The notes beneath the pieces were generated by a model that was not told where the DNA came from, searched no databases, and saw only the letters and a list, made by a program, of their open reading frames with translations. Positions 1 through 6,461 of a stretch of 10,818 nucleotides of DNA are shown in pieces; within the stretch, counting starts at the first letter, position 1; each line of letters opens with the position of its first letter. This stretch comes from Rhodanobacteraceae bacterium (GTDB taxonomy: Bacteria > Pseudomonadota > Gammaproteobacteria > Xanthomonadales > SZUA-5), in assembly GCA_003233535.1 (NCBI GenBank), contig QIMA01000016.1:1-10818 (forward strand), in the 5' to 3' direction. The translations under genes were made by a program, and so were the position numbers.

Positions 1-14
1 CGCCGGAAATCGGC

Positions 15-212
15 TCAGTCACTTCCGGTAAGCGCCCATTCCAAATCCTCTCGGAGAAACTCCTCCGTGAGCAACTCATGATGGGACTCGAAATATCGTC
101 GGAGGGATTCGGCCACGATCGCATCAACATTCACGGCCCAGCCCCGATCGACCATGAGCTGCGCTTGGCGTGCGAGTTGCTCTGGAATCGTGGCATGAGT
201 TACTGCGCTCAT
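15..212 (-). CDS. Ribbon-helix-helix (CopG/ParD/VapB-like) antitoxin-type small protein
   Basis: A 65-residue protein with the look of a ribbon-helix-helix DNA-binding antitoxin. A short strand (THATIP) is followed by two helices, QLARQAQLMVDRG and the VDAIVAESLRRYFESH segment, and then an acidic tail (EEFLREDLEWALTGSD). In type II toxin-antitoxin modules such tails bind the toxin. The start is chosen at the ATG at 210-212 because AGGAG lies 11 bases upstream; another in-frame ATG at 231-233 would add seven residues but has no ribosome binding site, and the AGGAG lies within those codons. The 70 bases upstream hold only a weak promoter-like match. The gene follows the polysaccharide operon on the same strand but is not part of the pathway. 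Its partner toxin, if present, would lie beyond the left edge. The fold call is fairly secure; the antitoxin role is inferred from family resemblance. Confidence 0.72.
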   Translation of the reverse strand: MSAVTHATIPEQLARQAQLMVDRGWAVNVDAIVAESLRRYFESHHELLTEEFLREDLEWALTGSD

Positions 213-282
213 CTTACGGTCTTCTCCTGACATCGTTCGCTACGACGCAACTTACAACAGACGCGTCCGGATCGCACCAATG

Positions 283-633
283 CTATCTCGCCCAAGGGCG
301 ATCCTGAGCCCGAGTGCAACTCTGGGCTCCTTCCGTGTCTATGGCGCCTTCTCGCAGAACCCGAGGACTCACCACCACCACCAACCCCTCGTACACCACG
401 ACAGTCCGCGCAGCGATCCGGCCCCAAATGAAGCGCTCGGCGACCAGCCGCCTTGCCCGCTCGCCCCGCGAAGCCGCCATCAGCGGATCACCGAACAACT
501 CAGCCAACGCAGCCGCATCCGCATTCGGCTCGACCACCCCGAGGTCGCTCTCGGCGACCTCGGGAAGGTTGCACCCAATCGGCAATACACACGGCAAACC
601 CGCTCCCAGAGCATCTACTGCAGCCACGGGCAC
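283..633 (-). pseudogene. C-terminal remnant of a GT4 glycosyltransferase, paralog of the neighbouring gene
   Basis: This open frame encodes only the last part of a GT4 glycosyltransferase. About 85 residues (PVAAVDALGAGLPCVL through VVVYEGLV) align with residues 294-380 of the intact neighbour at 634-1806, with roughly half identical by hand alignment and 20 of 25 over the first stretch. The match begins inside the E(X7)E motif, so the first Glu, the whole acceptor domain and the nucleotide-binding loop are missing and it cannot be an active transferase. Synonymous positions differ widely from the intact gene, so this is an old paralog and not a recent copy. After the homologous part the frame runs about 30 more residues through a GGT repeat and two hairpins; that tail is probably not original protein sequence. 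It follows the neighbour's TGA directly, in the same frame, with no ribosome binding site. It could instead be a small expressed remnant. Confidence 0.82.
288..329 (-). terminator. Two adjacent hairpins at the operon end; possible terminator without a T-tract
   Basis: Two inverted repeats lie back to back. At 306-329, GAGCCC-GAGT pairs with ACTC-T-GGGCTC around a GCA loop: ten base pairs with one bulged base. At 288-301, TCGCC pairs with GGCGA around a CAAG loop (CUUG on the minus-strand transcript), a tight stem-loop. Neither is followed by a run of T on either strand, so a classic intrinsic terminator is not supported. They sit where the polysaccharide operon should end and before the antitoxin-like gene, so they may stabilise the 3' end of the long transcript or assist factor-dependent termination. 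Their role is inference; the pairing is visible directly. Confidence 0.35.
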
Positions 634-1806
634 TCACGCTGCGCCGCCGTGTCGAATCGCGCCGCTGACCATCTGCTGGTAAACCGCCAGCGTTTGTTCA
701 GCAATACGGTCCCAGGTGAAGTGCAGGGACACCAGGTTGCGGGCGTTTTCGCCCCGCCGACTGGCTTCTTGCGGTGCTGAAAACAGCTGATCCAAGGCTT
801 TACTCGCCTCGTTCACGTTCGGTGCAACCAGCCAACCCGCCTCGGCTTGCTCAACTTCGGGCAGATTGCACTCATGCGAAAGCACGCAGGGCAGGCCAGC
901 ACCGAGTGCCTCCACAGACGCCACAGGCAACCCTTCCGAGTGTGAAACAAGGGCGTAAGCATCGGCGCCCATCAGCGTGTCGCGCTTGGTCTGTCCAGAG
1001 ACTTCGCCGAGAAAACGACAGCGCGCGGCGATGCCAAGTTGCGTGGCCAACGCGCGCATGGTCTCAAGGTAACCAGACCCCGCATCGTTGCCCGCCACAA
1101 TGAGAACGCGCTCAGGAAAACGTTCAGCAACCGCCGCAAATGCTTGCAGCAACAGGTCGAGCCCCTTCTTGGGATGTACTCGCGAGAGAAACAGCAGCGT
1201 TTGACTACCGTCAGGCAATTCCAACTGGCGAGCGAGGTCACCGCGCTGAGCACCGTTGACGAACATGTCGGCATCGATACCGTTGGGAATACGCCGGACC
1301 GGACCGGATATTCCAGCTTGCCGAAACTGCTGCTCTTCTTTGTTCGACAGTGCCTGCATGCAGTCGGCGCGGCGCATTAACGGCATCTCAGTGAGCGCGC
1401 CGTACAATCGCTTGCCCCAGCGATTTTGACGCAGCGCCCATGGGTCCAAGCTGCCCTGTGGCGCGACGATGAATGGCGTGCGTGCGCGGACAGCACTGCG
1501 CATGGCCCACCAACTGGGAAAATTCCAAATCGCGTGCACGTGGACTACGTCAGCCGCCGCCACTAGCTCTGGCAGCGCACGAGCATACGCAGCGGAAAGA
1601 CCCGGATTGTTGAGACGGACTGAGAGAGGAAAACGCCACGACTTGACCAGCGCGGGGTCGGGTTCGACCGCTGCTGCGTTCGGCTTGTCAACGTATGCAA
1701 CCGAAACCTCGGCGCCAAGTTTGCTCTGCGCCTCCGATAGCGGATTGACGATATGCGTGGTTCCTGAGGAATTAGCCAAGCCGCGAATAACGTGCAAAAT
1801 CTTCAA
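634..1806 (-). CDS. GT4 glycosyltransferase
   Basis: A 390-residue GT-B fold glycosyltransferase of family GT4 that would transfer a sugar from a nucleotide donor to the growing lipid-linked oligosaccharide at the cytoplasmic face of the membrane. It starts with the usual first strand (MKILHVIRG), has VVHVHAIWNF near residue 90 and APQGSLDPWALRQ near 115-127 in the acceptor domain, the domain linker IPNGID at 173-178, the phosphate-binding segment FLSRVHPKKGLD at 206-217 (Arg209, Lys213/214), and a complete E(X7)E motif at Glu291 and Glu299. The start codon is TTG at 1804-1806. It overlaps the upstream stop as TTGA, and the family-typical N-terminus supports it although no strong ribosome binding site is seen. 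A broken paralog follows directly. Donor sugar and linkage cannot be read from sequence. Confidence 0.94.
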   Translation of the reverse strand: MKILHVIRGLANSSGTTHIVNPLSEAQSKLGAEVSVAYVDKPNAAAVEPDPALVKSWRFPLSVRLNNPGLSAAYARALPELVAAADVVHVHAIWNFPSWWAMRSAVRARTPFIVAPQGSLDPWALRQNRWGKRLYGALTEMPLMRRADCMQALSNKEEQQFRQAGISGPVRRIPNGIDADMFVNGAQRGDLARQLELPDGSQTLLFLSRVHPKKGLDLLLQAFAAVAERFPERVLIVAGNDAGSGYLETMRALATQLGIAARCRFLGEVSGQTKRDTLMGADAYALVSHSEGLPVASVEALGAGLPCVLSHECNLPEVEQAEAGWLVAPNVNEASKALDQLFSAPQEASRRGENARNLVSLHFTWDRIAEQTLAVYQQMVSGAIRHGGAA

Positions 1807-3005
1807 ACTGAGCCCCGAACGTTGTGCGCCGCATCGATTGCACTGAGCATGCCTTGCGCAAAGCGCGCCGGACCATATTGATCGACACGCGCCTTAGCGG
1901 CAGCACCGAGGTAAGCGCGCTGCTCCGAATCCATTGCCGATACGCGCAACATCGCCGCGGTGATTTGCGCATCCGAATACGGATCAAACCCGAAGCCGTT
2001 AACGCCCTCTTCGAGCAGTTCGAAACGCGCGCCTACCGGATTGGCAATCAACAAAGGCAATGAACACGCAGCAGCCTCATTGGCGACCAGACCCCAAGCT
2101 TCGGCCTTGGCCGGATGGATAAAAGCGCCGGCGCCGGCATACCAGCGCGGAAGCTCTTCGTACTGCACGAATCCCGGCCATTGCACAACGGAATCGAGCT
2201 GTAAGTCCGAACACAAGCGCTTCAGATTATTTTCCTCCTCGCCGCTACCCGCAATCGCCATACCCCACGGTTGCTGCGCATGCGCTCGGTAGTCGGCATA
2301 CGCACGCAACAACCCATCCAAGTTCTTGCGCGCCAAGAACCGTGCGCTGGCGAAGAAGTACGGAACCGAGGACACAGCTAAGCGCTCGCTCTGAGCGCGC
2401 GATTTTGCAGATTGCTCGGAAAAGTAGGCGTTATCTACCGCGTTGTAACCGAGGAAGATCTGCTCTTTAGGCACGCCCAAGGTGGCCAGATAATCGCGCT
2501 GAGCTTGACCACCGACTAGGCCGCCAGTAACGCCTCGAAGTACCCAGCGCTTGGCAAGCTCTTTGACGTATCTGCGCTTGCCGTCATCCGCCTTGGTTTC
2601 GGACATAACGATAGCGGTACAGCTATTCGTACGCGCCCAGTTCAGCGCCGCGCGCGCTTCCAGCGCGGACCAGCCGTTAACCGCAACAACATCCGGTCGC
2701 ATTTGCGTCAGAAACTGCGCTACCGACGCAGCAATCTGAGCAGTACGCAGGCTGGCATAGTCTTGGCCCTGAAACAGGGTCTGGATCCAGTCTTCGCGCG
2801 GCTCTGAACGGGTGCTCCAAGCGTAATGATCTTGGTTGCTCACTTCGCACAGGGCAAGCTCGCCTCCCTGATCGATCAAGGCACTGCGTAGTGCCTCAGC
2901 CCGCGCCACGTGATAGGGCCCCAGGCGCATCCAGAACAGAGCAACGCGAGGCCCATTGGCCACAGTGGCTCTGCTCTTGTTGGCGCCTACGCTGCTAGCA
3001 AGCAT
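1803..3005 (-). CDS. GT4 glycosyltransferase
   Basis: A 400-residue GT4-type transferase, about the usual family length. The N-terminal domain has the first strand PRVALFWMRLGPYH (residues 19-32) and a Rossmann-like DVVAVNGWSALEA segment at 105-117. The C-terminal donor domain has GYNAVD at 186-191 in place of the common NG(V/I)D, SARFLARKNLDGLL at 220-233 with the phosphate-contacting Arg/Lys pattern, and an intact E(X7)E at Glu302 and Glu310 (EAWGLVANE). The start is set at the ATG at 3003-3005, which shares one base with the polymerase stop (TGATG); a TTG just before it is also in frame. The final TGA overlaps the TTG start of the next gene. It presumably adds one sugar of the repeat unit; the specific donor is unknown. 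Confidence 0.93.
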   Translation of the reverse strand: MLASSVGANKSRATVANGPRVALFWMRLGPYHVARAEALRSALIDQGGELALCEVSNQDHYAWSTRSEPREDWIQTLFQGQDYASLRTAQIAASVAQFLTQMRPDVVAVNGWSALEARAALNWARTNSCTAIVMSETKADDGKRRYVKELAKRWVLRGVTGGLVGGQAQRDYLATLGVPKEQIFLGYNAVDNAYFSEQSAKSRAQSERLAVSSVPYFFASARFLARKNLDGLLRAYADYRAHAQQPWGMAIAGSGEEENNLKRLCSDLQLDSVVQWPGFVQYEELPRWYAGAGAFIHPAKAEAWGLVANEAAACSLPLLIANPVGARFELLEEGVNGFGFDPYSDAQITAAMLRVSAMDSEQRAYLGAAAKARVDQYGPARFAQGMLSAIDAAHNVRGSV

Positions 3006-4375
3006 CAAAACGGTCTGGTGCCCACTGCAGGACGCTCAGCCCGCTGCCGCAAGTCCCGCCCGACCACCCAACGCCAAGCGAACATAGTCCCAATCGCCAT
3101 GATCATAAAGCGTTGATACCAGGCAGAAAATGACTGTGAGGGCAAGTAAACGCAAAGACCGATAGCAGCTAGGAACAGTGCCGTCCAAACCTGGCCTACC
3201 GTTCGGTGCTGAACCCATAGCCAGCGCAGGAAGTACCCGAGCAGGAAAACGAATATGAGTGCGAACCACCACCATTCGGAATACAAATCAGAAAGGACAC
3301 CGATGGAGTGTCCAGCCGGCAAGTGAAAGCCTAGGACATTTAGCTGGTCGAGCTCGGAAAACCCAGTCGGGTTAGCCCCTTCTTTCCAATAGGCACCGAC
3401 ATCCTTGTACTTCTCCGGCCAAAGCTGTTTCGGAATGGGGCGGATTATCACGTCGACGAGCCAGCGTTTACCCCAAAAGAAGGCGTTGTAGTAGTCGGTG
3501 ATCATGGCGCTACCGACACCGCTAACGTAGTCATTTTGCGACAGCTGATCGGCGTCAGGCAACAGCGAAGTTCCTAAACCGCCTGCACCACCAACATCGC
3601 TATCGCCGCGGAACCAAGTACGCCGCTGAGACCAGACAAATCCGACCGCAGCCATGATGCTACCGATAGCGGCGCCGGTACGAAACAATCCTGGTAATCG
3701 GCCTCTGGCCACAATCCAGCTGACGAAGATCGTCGCCAAAGAGATAAACAGCGGCCCACGACGAACGCCGAACGTGCCTTGGAACAAATTTGGGCTGATG
3801 ATAAGCAGCAGCAGCATCCAGTCGACTACACGAAAGCCTCTGCCCTGCCTTGTCAGGGCGTAAATCAACGCGGCGGGATAGGCCAGCAGCGTGGCCTCGC
3901 CGATATAGCCGCTGCGTGAATAGCCACCGCCCTTGTAGCGAGAATAGGCTTCGGAAAATCCGCCAACGTTGTAGATCGACCACCAGTAGGCTGCGAATGC
4001 CAGAAAGCCGAGGATCATCGACAGGCGCAGCAAGCGGGCTCGCGTCCGTTTTCCTTCTACCGTATTGGCCAACTCTCGCCACGGACTAAGGCTGTCACCA
4101 ACCGGCAATTTCTTGCGCACACGGAGCACCATCGCCAAGTAAAACAGCACCAATGCGACTAAGTAATACGTCTGCACGGAGGCTAACTCGGCATCCCCAA
4201 TCAAGCGCGCCAAATCACCGTCTCGATTGAGGATCAAAGGCCAGATACCGTAACCGCCAGCCATCAAGGGAGCGGTGAACACGGCCGGGTGAAAAGCATC
4301 GCGATAACGATAGTAGGCGTACAGCGCAAAGCCGGAAATGATGAGCGCGCTAAGTAGCGGGAGCAGATCGTTCAC
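3005..4375 (-). CDS. wzy: Wzy-type oligosaccharide repeat-unit (O-antigen) polymerase
   Basis: A 456-residue integral membrane protein with about eleven hydrophobic segments: near residues 4-24, 28-49, 69-86, 117-136, 155-173, 181-197, 207-224, 233-248, 355-388 (possibly re-entrant plus one span), 396-416 and 418-437. A long hydrophilic loop of about 100 residues (249-350) should face the periplasm and contains RPIPKQLWPEK at 312-322, followed by GHSIGVLSDLYSEWW. This layout and the P-(K/R)-x-x-P segment are typical of O-antigen repeat-unit polymerases, which join undecaprenyl-diphosphate-linked units in the periplasm. Wzy proteins are poorly conserved, so this call rests on topology, motif and context. 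The start is the GTG at 4373-4375 in a GTGA overlap with the upstream methyltransferase; the open frame extends 36 codons further but through that gene. Being single and central, it implies a Wzy-dependent polymer. Confidence 0.8.
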   Translation of the reverse strand: MNDLLPLLSALIISGFALYAYYRYRDAFHPAVFTAPLMAGGYGIWPLILNRDGDLARLIGDAELASVQTYYLVALVLFYLAMVLRVRKKLPVGDSLSPWRELANTVEGKRTRARLLRLSMILGFLAFAAYWWSIYNVGGFSEAYSRYKGGGYSRSGYIGEATLLAYPAALIYALTRQGRGFRVVDWMLLLLIISPNLFQGTFGVRRGPLFISLATIFVSWIVARGRLPGLFRTGAAIGSIMAAVGFVWSQRRTWFRGDSDVGGAGGLGTSLLPDADQLSQNDYVSGVGSAMITDYYNAFFWGKRWLVDVIIRPIPKQLWPEKYKDVGAYWKEGANPTGFSELDQLNVLGFHLPAGHSIGVLSDLYSEWWWFALIFVFLLGYFLRWLWVQHRTVGQVWTALFLAAIGLCVYLPSQSFSAWYQRFMIMAIGTMFAWRWVVGRDLRQRAERPAVGTRPF

Positions 4376-5163
4376 GCGGCGGGTTTTCTCACGCGTACGT
4401 AGTAAGAGAACGGCACTTTCGGCGCACTGAAGTCCAGCCACAGCAACGGCAAAGAGAGTAGAAACCACGGGACACCGGCCCATGCCCCGCGGCGCTGCTG
4501 GGTTTCCTTAATCGTTCGATTGAACCACTGGCGAGTAGGACCACCGAAGCCAAAGAACTCCTCGACTTCAAAACCTAAGGGTTCGAGCAGCGTCTTGAAG
4601 CTCACCAAGTTATAGCCGGGCCGAACGTGACCGCCGCGCTCGTGCAGGTCCAGCGGGAAATTGGCGTTGTACGGATGATCGCCGTTGGGCGTAGTCAGAT
4701 GCAGCGCGCCACCCGGCTTGAGCAGCCGCCAAAATGCGCTGCAGATACCGCTATCATCGCGGATGTGTTCGATCACATCGGCGCAGACAATCTCATCGAA
4801 GTCGCCAAAGCGCTTCTGCAGGCCGTCCGTATCGTAGAGATTGTGATTGAGAAAAATCAACTGTTCATCATCGATGCCCTGACGCTGATTGAACTGGCGC
4901 GTAGCACCTTCAACTTCAGTTGCCTTTAGGCTCACGCCAACGACGCGATACCCGCGCCGCCAAGCCTGCCACGAGAGCATGCCGTTACCGAATCCGGCAT
5001 CCAGCATTTTCTGGCTGCGGCCCACGCTGTGACGAAAGTAGGACGGGACCAGCTTGAACCGTTCTCGCGCATGCAAATTGATGCCGGGAAAGATCCGCCA
5101 CTTCAGAAAATCCATGATCGAACGCTTCAAGCCAGAACCCTTCGAATTCCCTTCCTCATTCAT
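4372..5163 (-). CDS. Class I SAM-dependent methyltransferase
   Basis: A 263-residue protein with a Rossmann-type SAM domain. Motif I is MLDAGFGNG (residues 53-61). The second strand is YRVVGVSLKATE, where Ser78 sits where an acidic residue binding the SAM ribose is usual. IVCADVIEHIRDD (125-137) matches the conserved strand-4 region of Methyltransf_11/23-type enzymes, followed by LLKPGG (147-152) and LHLTTPNGDHP. A hydrophobic C-terminal stretch (VPWFLLSLPLLWLDF, 231-245) could anchor it to the membrane. The ATG at 5161-5163 has a good GGGAG site five to six bases upstream and follows the preceding TAG with no gap. By context it probably methylates a sugar or lipid-linked glycan; O- or N-methylation and the target cannot be told apart. 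Confidence 0.87.
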   Translation of the reverse strand: MNEEGNSKGSGLKRSIMDFLKWRIFPGINLHARERFKLVPSYFRHSVGRSQKMLDAGFGNGMLSWQAWRRGYRVVGVSLKATEVEGATRQFNQRQGIDDEQLIFLNHNLYDTDGLQKRFGDFDEIVCADVIEHIRDDSGICSAFWRLLKPGGALHLTTPNGDHPYNANFPLDLHERGGHVRPGYNLVSFKTLLEPLGFEVEEFFGFGGPTRQWFNRTIKETQQRRGAWAGVPWFLLSLPLLWLDFSAPKVPFSYYVRVRKPAA

Positions 5164-6435
5164 CTAAACTCCCGATTCCTTGCCTCTGTGAATGACGTTG
5201 AGACCGAGCGCCTGCATCAAACGATCACCGTAGCGGGAGACGCAAAACTCCTTCGCTCTATCTCGCGCTTGTTCACTCATAAAGCGCAAGTACGAGCGAT
5301 CCGTGGCAAGTTGCTCTAGGCGGTCTGCGATGATTTGCGGATTCCGAATCGGCACAACGAAACCGTCACGCCCTTCGCGTACCAAGTCCGGCCCCGCGCA
5401 GTTCTCCGACGCGATCACCGGCAGACCGGCAGCCATCGCTTCCAACAATACGAACCCGAAAGTGTCACACACTGACGGCAGTACGAGTACGTCGGCCCAG
5501 TCGAACAATGCCGCCATTTGTGACCTTGGAACGGTACCCAACAGCTGCATGCTACGACTGAGCTCGGCGCAGGCATGCTCGCTCAACTCCAGTTCGCCCG
5601 CTGCTTTGACCTCGACCTTAGAACTGCCAAGCATCTCGACGGCTTGCGCCAGATAGCCAATACCTTTTCGCAAACCGTCGCCGCCGACATAAAGCACCCG
5701 CAGCTCCGAATGTTTGGATGCAGCTTCTGCAGAGCGCTCGGTGTATAGGTGATCGGCGATACCCAGCGGCACGACTGCGATTTTGTCGTCGCTGACGCCC
5801 TCAGCCTGAATGGCGCGTTTTGCAAAGCTGCAACCGCAAATCACTTTGTCCGAAAGCTGCAGTTCCTCTCTTTGTCGCGCCAGATAGGCATCGGTGAGGG
5901 TATCTTCAACCGGACGAACCGACCAACCGGGAAAGCGCTCAGCTTCCTCTTGGATCAGACCCACTTCAAATGCCCTGGGTGCGGTTGCATGGTCTAACCA
6001 GCAGGGGATACCGCGCGCTTTGGCGACACTAAATAACTCTCTAGCTGCGGATGTGAAGGCGTAAACGCCGGTGGTCTGTGCACTAAGTTGCTCGGCACAC
6101 AGTTGTGCAAAGCGCCGTCCACCCCACATCCAGTTCGCGGTTCGTGCCTGGGCGCTGGCAGCCCGCTGACCGCGCCACTTGTAGCGCATTCCGAACAGCG
6201 GAAAGGTCCGAGTAAGCTCTGCCGACGGGGATTGGGCGAACTGGCGATCAGCCAATCGGCGCAAACCGCCATTGCCAAACGTCGACCCAGCGCTACGCAC
6301 CAAACCCCGCATGCGATTGGACTTGATCAATAGATCGGTACAGAACCGCTCCAGGAGGCCGTGTTCCTGAAACGCCAAAGGCACCGCGTAATGGCGCCGC
6401 GCACCGAGTTGGGCCACCAGCACGCGAGATCGCAC
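5164..6435 (-). CDS. GT4-type glycosyltransferase with the QLGARxHY N-terminus
   Basis: A 423-residue transferase. Its N-terminus (VLVAQLGARRHYAVPLAF) recalls a known GT4 subgroup in bacterial polysaccharide clusters that begins with a similar QLGAR-HY segment. The donor domain has VVPLGI at 221-226, VLYVGGDGLRKGIGYL at 247-262 with the phosphate-binding loop, and VLVLPSVCDTFGFVLLEAMAAG, where Asp324 replaces the first Glu of E(X7)E while Glu332 is kept; the DTFG variant is common in GT4. The start given is GTG at 6433-6435, which has no clear ribosome binding site. A CTG at 6463-6465 overlaps the previous stop as CTGA and sits eight bases after AAGGAG, so initiation there is possible (ten extra residues). 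The sugar transferred is unknown. Confidence 0.91.
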   Translation of the reverse strand: MRSRVLVAQLGARRHYAVPLAFQEHGLLERFCTDLLIKSNRMRGLVRSAGSTFGNGGLRRLADRQFAQSPSAELTRTFPLFGMRYKWRGQRAASAQARTANWMWGGRRFAQLCAEQLSAQTTGVYAFTSAARELFSVAKARGIPCWLDHATAPRAFEVGLIQEEAERFPGWSVRPVEDTLTDAYLARQREELQLSDKVICGCSFAKRAIQAEGVSDDKIAVVPLGIADHLYTERSAEAASKHSELRVLYVGGDGLRKGIGYLAQAVEMLGSSKVEVKAAGELELSEHACAELSRSMQLLGTVPRSQMAALFDWADVLVLPSVCDTFGFVLLEAMAAGLPVIASENCAGPDLVREGRDGFVVPIRNPQIIADRLEQLATDRSYLRFMSEQARDRAKEFCVSRYGDRLMQALGLNVIHRGKESGV

Positions 6436-6461
6436 TGGTTCGTCTGCGGGCGATTTGCCGC

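Noticed and set aside
234..282. Promoter for the antitoxin-like gene (TTGGTG, 18 bases, TGTAAG on the minus strand)
   Set aside because: Only three and four matches to the two consensus boxes; too weak to annotate.
280..780. Plus-strand open frame of 166 codons
   Set aside because: It lies opposite the GT remnant and the end of an intact GT4 gene, and its Pro/His/Arg/Ser-rich translation is typical of antisense to GC-rich coding DNA. No ribosome binding site or family resemblance.
283..1806. A single 507-residue protein made by TGA readthrough or selenocysteine
   Set aside because: The first part is already a full-length GT4 enzyme, the second part duplicates its own C-terminal lobe, and no selenocysteine-type stem-loop was recognised after the TGA. 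A gene remnant is the simpler explanation.
3660..4082. Minus-strand open frame of 140 codons inside the polymerase gene
   Set aside because: Another frame of the polymerase gene, which has clear membrane segments; this translation is Arg/Ser-rich and featureless.
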